64,000 nucleotides of DNA from SAR202-VII-2 sp965263165 (GTDB lineage Bacteria > Chloroflexota > Dehalococcoidia > Lucifugimonadales > SAR202-VII-2), in the NCBI GenBank assembly GCA_965263165.1, contig OZ253584.1, forward strand, positions 2,976,001 through 3,040,000. The letters run 5' to 3'. Within the stretch, counting starts at the first letter, position 1. Each line of letters starts with the position of its first letter. The notes beneath the pieces are model-generated. The model saw nothing but the letters and a program-made list of their open reading frames with translations. It did no database searches and was not told the DNA's origin. A program made the position numbers and the translations under genes. Below, piece by piece: positions 26,901-34,862 of this stretch.

Positions 26901-27366
26901 CGGTGGGAGCGCTCCAGGAAACCAGCACGGCCTGGTCGTCAGCGCGAACGGAATCGACGGCGGGAGCGGGCAATGCAGGCGTCCCGACCTCAGTTGCGGA
27001 CCACGTCCCGTCTCCATTGGAGTTCACCGCCCGCACCTGAACGTCGTACTGTGTCCCATTGTCCAGCATGGCTATGGTGTATTCCAGCGTACCGGATGTC
27101 CACGCGTCGTCTACCAGAGTCCAGTTGGAGTCCATCGTCTCATCCGCGCTGGTCTCAATGTGATGCACGTCGTAGGCCGTGATGCCGGTTTCGCCGGCGG
27201 GAGCAGTCCAGGCAACGGTGAGTGTGGTATCGCCAGAGGATACAGAGTCGATGGTAGGCGCGGCGGGAGTAGACTGCGCGCTGGCGTAGCCCAGAGCCAG
27301 CACTAGGCAGAGCATGGCGCATCCCGCCGCCCACAGCAGTCTGGCCGGACTGACCATCCTGGTCAT
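20881..27366 (-). CDS. Very large secreted kexin-like subtilase with FN3, PPC, P, Calx-beta and cadherin-like domains
   Basis: A 2161-residue exported protein, with approximate domains: signal peptide 1-30; FN3 35-130 and 132-232; three PPC-type beta domains 235-565; S8 catalytic domain 582-910; P domain 935-1043, as in proprotein convertases; FN3 1058-1142 and 1155-1248; four Calx-beta repeats 1255-1790; a DUF11-like domain 1800-1920; FN3 1928-2022; a Pro/Gly linker; a cadherin-like repeat to the end. Catalytic Asp is in VAVVDDGM, His in FEDHGTAVAG, oxyanion Asn in SNNSWG, Ser in GGTSAATP. No obvious propeptide precedes the protease domain. The 3' end appears frameshifted. It probably processes or degrades extracellular protein while bound to the surface. 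Confidence 0.88.
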   Translation of the reverse strand: MTRMVSPARLLWAAGCAMLCLVLALGYASAQSTPAAPTIDSVSSGDTTLTVAWTAPAGETGITAYDVHHIETSADETMDSNWTLVDDAWTSGTLEYTIAMLDNGTQYDVQVRAVNSNGDGTWSATEVGTPALPAPAVDSVRADDQAVLVSWSAPTGITTGVAAYDVRYIETSADETVDANWTVEEDAWEDGGGSLAYAVTGLTNGTEYDVQVRAVDKDDVDGAWSATTSATPADHGGALAEATSVTAGARVWGAVDPADDEDYFSFSVSRTADYWIYTLGDLDTVGELLDSNGMSIDISDRGGVLPNPDNFFLWQRLESGTYHVKVTGFGPTDEPYVLRIREFRDTTSRSNAATLNLNGSASGTIDPEDDDDYFKLELSETTEVAIRASGFPDTVGELQGSNGTVIASNDDGYLPGGRRNFLIRESLNAGVYYVKVNSFDERSDGPYSVYATAITEPGSAKADAQPLTLGVAAGGIIDPAGDEDYFSLTLEETAYVIIGGVGDVTNISGGLTDENDLQAPVDSIHFDDLFIFEGRLDAGTYYLKVTGKDATDTGRYTVRAIVEGSYTFFVDRCSNIPTSSSINDPLYGCQWHLNNTGQFRNGAGQDIRVEEVWPTYTGSGINVAVVDDGMHHQHEDLADNVLTSFNHNYDPDLTDIYHPFEDHGTAVAGLIAAKDNSLGMRGVAPEAKIYGYNYLVEESDANEANAMSRNATTTAISNNSWGPRDSDRPEPATELWEAAVKYGVTTGYGGKGVFYAWAAGNGGDLDYSTLDEYSNFYAVTAVCAVGHDDIRSSYSESGANLWVCGPSSSGREGQPRIATTDNGHRYRGSFGGTSAATPIVSGVVALVREANSALTWRDVKLILAASARKNDPDNTGWVEGAFKYGSTTDRYNFNHEYGFGMVDAKAAVDLATTWTNVRDLREITSASSVINLSIPDLPSSGTPTTVTASLNVDTYVEFVEFVEVNAHFNHPSFRDLTVELVSPSGAVSTLSTSAPINGALTTEFRFGSARHLGEDAAGEWTLRIKDLSRRDTGALRSWGLTIYGHGSIPGAPDIDNVTPGGGTLEIDWKAPIDTGETAITSYDVRYIREDATDKSDDNWSVETGVGTPSNRSYTITGLRGGVKYEFQLRAHNGSGHGPWSQVAGEEPTTVKPAAPAITSISRGDRTLAVVWTAPADTGGGVITAYDVRYIETSEDETVESNWTVRDNAWRSGDLRYVISNLTNTTEYDVQVRAVNTAGDGEWSDTDTGTPLPDDIPIMLQWEETSIEVAEDAGSVVLRAVFTTTLDSPPEADFTFDVTLTTTDSGTTQDDDYTAPPSSATFVASDFSQTDVNGQQRYRATRDFTVVIIDDTADESDEAFNVRLAYLTPGLTHLQGGPSTAVVTIKDNEHVPVTLSWERSDITVGENAGSVTLRAYAVTTVDKRPEDGFAFDASIYTSNGSAAQPGDYTQVANTVTFSRSDFSRVTINGERRYRAAKQVLAPIVDDTSDEDEEDFTVTIEYANLGPSHLQGGSATMRVKITDNDFVPVTISWEQTFVSVDEDEGTVALRAEVTTEVDKMPGSGFEVAVSVEAVDDSATRNEDFRPLSTTHRFRQSDFTRVDTGGGVQRYRATREFEVTVLEDTLDESNEQFEVVLSYSNPTLPHLRGSSAEATVSINDNDHAPVTLGWEETAFTAEEPTSPGQTTAVTLRAMAVTATDKRPESGFTFDFTVNTANGTARQPDDYEPLSVTETFERNDFSRTTVAGESRWVASRDFTVNVEHDTVNEPPETFRVVLAFVGPSQPYLLRGDMTATVTTTDDIASLVDLRTTVNADRSIASLRDEITYDWSVTNSGPAASTNTVLTATLDAGVTFVSASVSAPSTGQCRRSGRTVTCTFGTLELGDTTSGEVVVEVTDNASADIRFTATSEGDQLDRMPGDNDDSVTTELVAAPRQITNLRASGASAHIDLTWSIPGDNGSPITRYELERKEAGESYALVTPGPSVAATTYRDSQVSAGTTYTYQLRAVNADGNAEWSNEVTATARETPPPPPPPPPPITGGGSGGGGGGGGVAPSNRSPSFIDGAVTSRSVAENAVVGQYIGAPLVARDPDGDALVYTLSGADPQFFVLHPVTGQLRVNVPLDYETKSSYSVVVRVADGRGGWGLHRGDGRGDQRGVGGYGWPV

Positions 27367-27445
27367 GGGATAGATGACTCCGAAGAGACGTTAGCTTGCA
27401 CGGGAAAAGTGGGTCACAACAACCCGTGGTATTCGCAGGCAACAA

Positions 27446-28222
27446 TCACTTCGGGGTGGCTTCTCTGCCCCAGTTGGGACTGGAGATATCCACACCGTCC
27501 TGCACTGCCAAGGCGTTGGCGAGGTCCAGCGAGGGGAACCCTGGTTCAGTTTCAATGAAGAAGCCGTTGGCGACGTAGCCCAACTCCGACACGCGGTCCA
27601 TCTTGATCCCGTTGTTGGAGAAAAAGGCGTTCGTTTCCGCCTGGCTCCATTCAGAGCTGAGCACCAGCAGAACGCCGCCGGGTAGGGTCATCAGCGCGCC
27701 GGACTCCGAGCGAAAGACGGGCAGAGTATCACTCTTCGATTGTCCATCCGCACTCCTGGCGACGTTGGTTCCATCCTCGTTGGCTGGAACGACGTCACGA
27801 GGCAGTCCGCCGGAGCCTTTCTCGACTACCAGGTCTGTCTGAAGCCTCACCGTCATGGTCCTGTCGCCGTCCTGCCAGGTGTAGGGGTCACCCTGGACAG
27901 GGCCGGCGACGCCGGCGCCGTCCTTCTGGGGAGAATCCGGATCACCAACCGTTATGGGCTCCTGCTTCTTGGACGTTCCGACAGAGTCGACGGGCGCGAA
28001 TTCAATCCCGTCGCCGGCAGACGACGCGGGAGTCGGTGTTGACACGGAGTCATCCACCAGAGGAGTAGATTCGGTGGCGGTGGGCTTCAGGAGTGGCGAT
28101 GTGGTCTCCGTGGGCGCTGCAGCGGGCTGGTCCGTCGGTGCAGACGATCCGCATCCGGCCAGGACCGCCGTCACGCTTGATACAGGGGCAGCTATGGCCA
28201 GTAGGACAACGAGTTTTCTCAT
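27446..28222 (-). CDS. Lipoprotein with a subtilase-propeptide-like C-terminal domain
   Basis: A 258-residue lipoprotein with lipobox LAGC (Cys24) and a Thr/Pro/Ala linker. The C-terminal 70 residues (AFFSNNGIKMDRVSELGYVA, then a segment ending LAVQDGVDISSPNW) resemble the propeptide fold that precedes many S8 proteases. It lies 79 bases upstream of the giant subtilase on the same strand, and that protease seems to lack its own propeptide. It may therefore act in trans as folding chaperone or inhibitor of the protease. That role is inference. Confidence 0.65.
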   Translation of the reverse strand: MRKLVVLLAIAAPVSSVTAVLAGCGSSAPTDQPAAAPTETTSPLLKPTATESTPLVDDSVSTPTPASSAGDGIEFAPVDSVGTSKKQEPITVGDPDSPQKDGAGVAGPVQGDPYTWQDGDRTMTVRLQTDLVVEKGSGGLPRDVVPANEDGTNVARSADGQSKSDTLPVFRSESGALMTLPGGVLLVLSSEWSQAETNAFFSNNGIKMDRVSELGYVANGFFIETEPGFPSLDLANALAVQDGVDISSPNWGREATPK

Positions 28223-28435
28223 CTCACTCCACTTGTATAGCCCTAAATCTTATCAGGTGTAACGGCCGCTGAGTAGCCATTGGCGCGGAGATTCCGAGAC
28301 GCCTCGCGAAGGGAAGTTCCGCGTCCACGAACCCGACGCTCCAGAGGACACTTGTCTCCTCCTGTCGTACTACCCACGCAACTCGGTGAAGCTAAAAGCG
28401 CCGAGGCGGAAGCCTTCACTATCGTTGGCCACGTC

Positions 28436-29794
28436 ATGCGCGCCGGGTCTCAGCCGGTTTCGCCCGCTTCGGCGGCCGCCTTCCGCATAATTTTCGGCCC
28501 CGGCGGCGTTCTTGCGGTGATTCGATTTGCCGCCAACGGCTGGATTTCGGAGCTGTACATTGAGCCAGCGCACCACTTCACCTACTACGGGTTCGGATGG
28601 GTTCAAGCATGGCCCGGTTGGGGCATGCACCTCCATTTCGCTCTCCTCGGGCTTGCGAGCCTCGGCGTAGCGCTGGGATATCGCTACCGGCTGTCCATCA
28701 TCGCGTTCTTTCTGCTCTTCATCTACGTCGAGTTGATCGAGCAGGCAACGCACCTCAATCATTACTACTTCGTCAGCCTGATCAGCATCATCATGATCTT
28801 CTTGCCTCTGAGCCAGACGGCATCCCCAGATGCCCGAAGCGCGCTTGCCGGGAAGATCAGCCCAAACATCCCAAGGGCCACACTCTGGATGCTCCGGGCC
28901 CAGATTGGCCTAGTCTATATCTTCGCGGGAATTGCGAAGCTGAACCCCGATTGGCTATTCCACGCTGAGCCGCCATACATCTGGCTCTACAACAGCACCG
29001 GCGCGCCCCTAGTAGGCCCGTTGCTTAGGGAAACGTAGGTCCCATACGCCATGAGCTGGGCAGGAGCGTTCCTTGATCTGACTATCCTGCGTTGGCTGCC
29101 CTGGAGGAAGACTCGGCCCTTCGCCTATACCCTGCTCGTGACGTTCCATATAGCAACGGGGCTCTTGTTCCCCCCTAGTGGGCTATTCTCCTGGATCATA
29201 ACCGGGGCCGCGCTCATCTTCTTCGATCCTGACTGGCTGGGCCGCCTTGTAAGACGGCTGCGCAGACCAAACGGTGCGTTGCCTGCAACCACTCCTGCCC
29301 CCTTGCCCCAGACCGAAGCGCGATCTCTGTCGTGGCCGGTTCGGGCAGCCCTCCTCCTCGGAGTTGTTTTCCTGGCAGTGCAAGCGCTCGTCCCCCTGAG
29401 GCGCCTGGCCTACCCGGCGAACGTGCGCTGGACGGAGGAAGGCTACCGTTTCTCTTGGAGAGTCCTCGTTACGGAGAAGACCGGCCTCGTAAAGTTTCGT
29501 GTGAACAGCAATGCCGCGAATGAAGATCGAATAGTCTATCCTGAGGAGTACCAGCCGCCTACTCAAGTGGAGCGCATGGCGTATCAGCCGGACATGATCC
29601 TGGCTACTGCGCACATCATCCGCGACGATCTCATCCGGAGAGGGCGCGAAAGCGTCTTAGTTCGAGCAGACGCCTTCGTCACGCACACCGGACGGCCCTC
29701 GGCTCGTCCGATAGACCCGGAAGTCGACTTGCCCGCATCGATTCGGGGATCGGCCCCAACCGCTGGTTCCTGCCCCCGCCAACGTAGGAGGTGA
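28436..29794 (+). pseudogene. HTTM-domain (vitamin K gamma-carboxylase-like) protein with an in-frame TAG
   Basis: Two halves in one frame form an HTTM protein. The first (28436-29038) has FRIIFGPGGVLAVIRF, the YIEPAHHFTYYGFGWVQAWP segment, and AQIGLVYIFAGIAKLNPDWL. The second (29039-29794) continues VPYAMSWAGAFLDLTILRWL and includes LLVTFHIATGLLFPP. They are split only by TAG at 29036-29038, where a Trp codon (TGG) would fit LLREtWVPYAMSWAG. Either a point nonsense mutation inactivates the gene, or the codon is misread or a base error. The frame is open upstream to 28280; ATG 28436 is the first reasonable start. Confidence 0.75.
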
Positions 29795-29802
29795 TTGGCA
29801 AA

Positions 29803-30546
29803 ATGCAGACTTCACGTCAGCCAAGCTCGCATCATCCGAGCGAGAAAACAACCGGTCCCCCTACCGACTCCGCTGCCCGCAAAGCCGGAACGCTTCTCAT
29901 ACTCTCTGCAGCCGCTACCATCGTCGCCGTTGTCGGCAGGCTCTCCGCCGACGCCGACCAGCTCACGCTCGCAGAATCCCTAGTTGCCATCTCGGAAAGC
30001 AGCGGTCTCTACGGCTTGGGAGGCGCCGCACGATTCATCTCAGGAGTCGCGCTGGCGGCTGGAGCATGGTTCCTGTTGAGGACATGGATCATTCGAGAGC
30101 GTCTGGGCACGCCGCTTGTCCCGGCCTTATTTGCCGCATCGGGCCTATTCACGGCCTTTTCGGGCGCATGCGCCGTCGCATTGGCGGCATCTGTCTTTGG
30201 CGCGTACGATCCCGACCTCAGCGTCATAGACGCCTCCACCGAAACGACAGCCTATCTCCGATGGATTACCGGCAAGATAGGTTTCGCGGTGGCAGGGCTG
30301 GGACTGGTCGTTGCCGCGCTGCGCCAGTGGAAGGTCGGCGGGACTCTTAGGCGCATCTCGCCTGTATCCGCTGTAATCGGCATCGCGATGCAGCTTATCT
30401 GGTTCGATGCCGCAACCATCATGCACCCCATCATTGGGGTTGCCTTTTTTGTTTGGCTTGTCGCCATTGGCGGCATGCTCCTGACAGGTAGGGTAGAACG
30501 GCATTTCGTCGCAATGCTTGGGCATCCTCGACAAACTAGCGGGTAA
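29803..30546 (+). CDS. Integral membrane protein, DUF4386-like
   Basis: A 247-residue protein with six to seven hydrophobic helices. AGGAGGTGA seven bases before ATG 29803 gives a strong start. The pattern (AAGAWFLLRTW, then a gap with DLSVIDASTETTAYLRW, and a conserved IMHPIIGVAFFVWLVAIGG end) resembles DUF4386 or related families of unknown function. It follows the broken HTTM gene closely and may share its transcript. Confidence 0.6.
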   Translation: MQTSRQPSSHHPSEKTTGPPTDSAARKAGTLLILSAAATIVAVVGRLSADADQLTLAESLVAISESSGLYGLGGAARFISGVALAAGAWFLLRTWIIRERLGTPLVPALFAASGLFTAFSGACAVALAASVFGAYDPDLSVIDASTETTAYLRWITGKIGFAVAGLGLVVAALRQWKVGGTLRRISPVSAVIGIAMQLIWFDAATIMHPIIGVAFFVWLVAIGGMLLTGRVERHFVAMLGHPRQTSG

Positions 30547-31121
30547 GCGCTTGGAACGGGACACTGACTACTTCCAACGTGATCTTGGACCACCCTCGCC
30601 GGGTGCTGCCGAGGCCTCCCCTTCTCTGTGAACACGAAATACGCGCCAGAGACCCACCGGGCTGCTGAATGTCTTCTCTGAGCATAGTGAGCCATCCGCC
30701 CGAATCCTCCGTGGACAATAATGGCCACACCACTCTTGGCGATTGTCCAGAGCTGCGCGTTCCGCGTTGTGCAAAGCCGTTTCATATGGATCTGGCGCTT
30801 GTCCTCCGCCTCCAATGTTGGTTTGGCAAGTATTAGCCACTCCGTCCCAAACGCCATTCTCGGCGCCGCCCCGCGCCTCGCAGGCAGCCCTCCACCATGG
30901 AGACCTTGCGTGGGAGGACGCACGCGACGACTGAGACAGCGGTTGCTATCGCTGATTGTCGTTAACCCTCCCGTCGCTTGTAGTATTGATGTCTGGGGTG
31001 ACGCCAGTCTTGCAACGACGCCGTTGTCTGTATGAGACCCGGAGGCGGCTCCGTCGGGAACCCCCCCTCAGCCGCTAGTCGAGCGTTGCCGTCAACCAGC
31101 CCGGCGCAGCAGCAACAGCGC
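30547..31121. other. Interval without a recognisable gene
   Basis: Short open frames exist on both strands (for example 30568-30840 minus), but none shows family-like sequence, a good ribosome-binding site or hydrophobic pattern. It adjoins the decayed addA fragment and may be gene debris. Confidence 0.4.
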
Positions 31122-32345
31122 CTACGCATCCTCCTCCCGCGTATCCTCGAACCCCAGCGACGGTGGGATTTCCAGTGCCTGCCCCGCAGCTATCCGCGCC
31201 CGCGTCGCCGCCAGCGCCCTGTCCAGGTCTCCAGCGTCGGGCGTGAAGGTCTCCCCGGTCCGCAGGAACAGCAGGCTCGCGACCGGACGCTGGCTGGTTG
31301 CCCTTTCCAGGGCTGCTGCATATAGAGCAAGCTGCGGCAGATACGGCTCCGACGCCTCAACCAGGGACCTGCCGCGGAGATCGTCGGTCTTGAAATCGAG
31401 CACCCGCCAACCTCCAGCGTCCTGGTAGGCCAGGTCAATCGTTCCGTGCACCGCCGCGCCTTCCCAGTCCCACGAGAACGGTAGCTCGAAATAGGCGCGG
31501 TCCCCAAGACGGCGGAGCGTGGCCGCCAATGGGCTTGCGTCGAGCAGTTCCAACATCGCCTCAACCTCTGCGGCGATGCGTTCGGCCGCCTGCGCGCTCA
31601 ACCCTGCATCAATGCTCTGGACCAGTTCAGCCAGCGCAGGCCGCTCCCCAGTGGTGAACCTCAGCTCGATGGCCCTATGCGCCAAGTTCCCCCGGACGAT
31701 GCCAAGGCCGTCTCCGTGGCCTGTAAACGCCGGGCTCGCCGCAGGCGCCCGCAGGGCCGTGGCTGGCGTGCTGGAACGCAGGGGGATCACCTGCGGACGG
31801 GCGACGAGCGGGGGCATGAAGTCCTCTTCCTCGTCCGGGGACGGCGGCGCCAGCTCCGGGGGCGTCGGCCTGCGAGCGCCGCCTCCCCCTCCGACGATCA
31901 GTGGCTGCCGGACCTCCACACCGTCCCGCGAGGCCGTCCCCACGACTTCCAAAGCGGCGGCGAGCCACCCGTCGCCGCTGCTCGTCTCATTCCCGCTGAT
32001 GTACAGCGCGTCGGCGGCCCTAGTCGCGGCAACGTAGAACAGCCGCTTGTGCTCCGCGGCCTCCTCCGCTGCGGCCCGGTCCAGAAGGTACGTGTAAAAC
32101 CCGGGCCGTGGCCGGCTACCGGCGGCCCCGACCTCTCGGGCAAGCGTAAGGGAGATGCCGTCCGCGCTCCGCCAGCGCACGGAGTCGTGGTCAGCCCGCG
32201 ATGCAAGATGGGCCTCCGGAACGAAGACGATGGGGAACTCCAACCCCTTGGAGCCATGCACCGTCATCAGGCGCACTGCATCCGACGCGTCCAGGGCCAG
32301 CCTGCCCCACTCATCGCAAGTTGCCTGCCGGTCCCCGCATACGAC
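31122..32345 (-). pseudogene. addA: AddA helicase-nuclease, C-terminal fragment
   Basis: About 400 C-terminal residues of the AddA (RecB-like) subunit of the double-strand break repair nuclease. Helicase motif V (MTVHGSKGLEFPIVFVPE), motif VI (LFYVAATRAADALYIS) and the nuclease core (GTIDLAYQDAGGWRVLDFKT) are intact. The N-terminal helicase (Walker A to motif IV, normally some 700 residues) is missing. The frame reaches the MFS gene stop at 32351 and loses similarity near 32310-32345. The helicase cannot work as encoded. Confidence 0.85.
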
Positions 32346-32350
32346 AGCCG

Positions 32351-33640
32351 TTACACGGCCAGCTTCGGCTTGCCCAGGTGCCCGGGCAGGAACAGCGCTG
32401 CGATCGTGGCGGCGAAGGTGAGAATCGCGACGTAGGGGAAGACAAGCGCGAACTTGTTCGCATCTACTGCATCCGAGGCGAACGCGGCGATGATGGCGCC
32501 GACCAGGAGGGGGGAGAGCGCACCGAATGTGGCGTTGTTGCCCCAGAGGAGCCCAATCATGCTCCCCTCGAGCCGCCTGCCCTCCGCGATGTCGAGCGAT
32601 GCGGCCTGCGTGAGGTTGGCGACGGCAAACCGCACGGCGCCGAGCGCCCCGATCAGTACCGTGAACGCCCAGCCCATCTCACCCACCATGGCCAGCACGC
32701 CCGTCACGAGCGACGAAGCAAACAGCGTGGCGATCATCACAGGCTTGCGGCCGATGCGGTCCGCCAGCAGTCCGACGACCGGCGGAACAATGATCGACAT
32801 GCTCGACAGGAGGGTGAGATGGAAGCCGACGACAAGCGCCACGCGCTCAATGCCGACGTCCGGGTCGTCGAGCCGCATCGCCCTGCCGATGAACAGCGGA
32901 AGGAACAAAACGAAGGCGCGGTCCGCCATGCCGCGCAGACCGGAGACGATCAACAGCGTCGGCAGCGCGCGCTGCCTGAACAACTGTCCGATGGACCGTA
33001 TCTGCTCGCCAGCGCTCCGATGCTCGGTCGCCTGGCTCTGCAAGCCGAGCCTGCTCAGGACGATCAGCAGGGTGATCGAGACAGCCGTCATGACAATGAA
33101 CCCGGCGAAAAGAACTTCTCGCCATGTGATGAAGAACAGGGCAGCGCCAACGACAAGCGGCGTGAGAGTCTCGCCCACGCCTCCCGATGAACGATGGAGA
33201 GACATCATGAGGGCGCGCCTGTTTGGGAATGACGCGGAGAGAATCCCGAGCCCAACGGGGTGCCAGAACGAAGCGGCCCCTGAACCGAGAGCCAGGGTTA
33301 TGAGCAGTATCGTGTAGTTCGGGGAGGCGGCAACGAGCAGGTAGCCGAGCCCCATCGTGAACAGACTCCCCGCCAGGAGCAGCCCGCGCTTGCCGGAGAA
33401 CATGTCAATGACAAACCCGCCGCCCATCGTGAGCAGTCCACCGGCCCCTTGACGCACAGCCGAGAGCGCGCCAACCGATAGGGGGGTCAGCCCGAACGCT
33501 TGGTAGATGGGATCGAGCAGCACCAAGAAGCCGTCCGAGTACATGTGCTGGAAGGCATGGCCGACAATGATGGAGCCGGCTATCCGCTTGGGCTTCTTTT
33601 GGAATGGGCCCGTCGCAACTGCGGCCTGCGAGGTTGCCAA
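32351..33640 (-). CDS. MFS transporter
   Basis: A 429-residue major facilitator protein with 12 predicted helices. MFS loop 2-3 is degenerate (DMFSGKRGLLLAGS), and there is a central basic loop near residue 200. The N-terminal sequence AGSIIVGHAFQHMYSDGF resembles MFS groups found near catabolic genes. It sits between fragments of addB and addA, which lie in the same orientation, so it probably arrived with a replacement segment. Substrate is unknown. Confidence 0.85.
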   Translation of the reverse strand: MATSQAAVATGPFQKKPKRIAGSIIVGHAFQHMYSDGFLVLLDPIYQAFGLTPLSVGALSAVRQGAGGLLTMGGGFVIDMFSGKRGLLLAGSLFTMGLGYLLVAASPNYTILLITLALGSGAASFWHPVGLGILSASFPNRRALMMSLHRSSGGVGETLTPLVVGAALFFITWREVLFAGFIVMTAVSITLLIVLSRLGLQSQATEHRSAGEQIRSIGQLFRQRALPTLLIVSGLRGMADRAFVLFLPLFIGRAMRLDDPDVGIERVALVVGFHLTLLSSMSIIVPPVVGLLADRIGRKPVMIATLFASSLVTGVLAMVGEMGWAFTVLIGALGAVRFAVANLTQAASLDIAEGRRLEGSMIGLLWGNNATFGALSPLLVGAIIAAFASDAVDANKFALVFPYVAILTFAATIAALFLPGHLGKPKLAV

Positions 33641-33785
33641 GAATCACCTCGGTCGATGGGGTCGTCCCCAGGGAGCGAGCCCATCATACATTACGCGCAT
33701 TACGCGTCCGTCCGCCATGCGCATTGGGCATAAGCCTACGACAGCCGCCTGTCCCTGCCGAGTCCCGTCCGAGCGGGCGAGCAGA

Positions 33786-34064
33786 TCACACGGCGACCCG
33801 GTTGTCCTCAGTGCGCAAGTCGAGATAGACGCTCTGTCCGGGGTCGCGGAACGTGTTGAGCGGGTCGCCGCCGTCCTGCGCGATCCTGATGTTCTCTTCC
33901 AGCATGTGCCGGAAGAGGATGATGCCCTTGCCCGAGCGGCCGAGGACCGCCTGTGAGCGGTCGGCGATCGGCCCCTGAGTCCACCAAGCAGCGAAGTCCC
34001 GGAGGTAGCCGCGGAGCGCGTCGATCTCCGCGTTCACGCCGGGCAGCGCGGCGTCGGTTCTCAC
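33786..34064 (-). pseudogene. C-terminal fragment of a Rieske ring-hydroxylating dioxygenase alpha subunit
   Basis: 92 residues reading GPIADRSQAVLGRSGKGIIL, then FRHMLEENIRIAQDGGDP and LNTFRDPGQSVYLDL match the tail of phthalate-type dioxygenase large subunits. The Rieske Cys/His cluster and the iron ligands are absent. It starts within the end of the addB fragment. With the MFS gene it seems part of a segment inserted into an addBA locus. Confidence 0.6.
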
Positions 34065-34579
34065 GGCGCCTGCCGCAGCCAGCGCCGCTGCTCGAGCTCG
34101 GAGACGTACGCCGCGAAGATGGCGCTCAGCGCGCTCAGGCCGGCGGCGCCGACCTGAGCGGCGGCTTCACTCAGCGCTTGCGGGTCGATTGCCTCCGCCA
34201 GCAGCTCGCCGACCGCGGCGCTCACAAGGTTGCCGAATCCTTCGGTCCTGGCGATCGGCCCGAAATAGGCGGCAGGCCCGCGTTCGACCTCGCCCCGGAC
34301 AGTTCGCGCGAGGAGCTCCTCCACGAGCATGAATGACGGCGGGTTGGCGGCGGGCGCCAGCGCCCAACTGAAGTGGGAAATCGTCTCCACCCGGAGCCGC
34401 ATCGCCACCCCACAGCGGCTGGCCAGGCGGCGGCGGAGTTGGTCGCCGTGACGTATGGTCGGTATGAGCACAACCGTCTCGGAGAACGCGTCGGCCTCAT
34501 ACCGAGCGGCCAGCCTCGATACAATCTCCCGCGTCTTCCCGCTACCGGGCCCTCCGATGATGAACGTTGGGTTAGCCAT
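34061..34579 (-). pseudogene. addB: AddB-type nuclease/helicase, N-terminal fragment
   Basis: About 172 N-terminal residues with Walker A (IIGGPGSGKTREI) and the AddB-like VLIPTIRHGDQLRRRLASRC and LRVETISHFSWALAP stretches. A complete AddB-type subunit is around 1000 residues; this one stops at TGA 34061 just after ELEQRRWLRQAP. ATG 34579 is chosen at the conserved N terminus; the frame opens to 34597. Together with the addA fragment it shows a broken addBA operon. Confidence 0.7.
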
Positions 34580-34862
34580 TTGTCGTGGTTGATCCATGCG
34601 CCCCAGGCCTCAACTAGCGGCCCTGCATTCCGTCGGGAAATCCGCCTGCTCAGGCACCGGCGCCGCGTCTCCTGCCTGCCGAGTTAGCGGCCATGCCGTT
34701 CAGAGTACGCTGAACCACCGCCGATCGCCACCGCCCCCTTCCCGCCCCGTCCTCCGCTGGTTCCGCAGGTTATTCGGCGGCGCTTGACGCGAGAAGGGTT
34801 CTCGGCCACTCTAGCGGGGCTGGCTTCTCTCCCGCTCACGATGAACATTACAGGAGGCCCAC

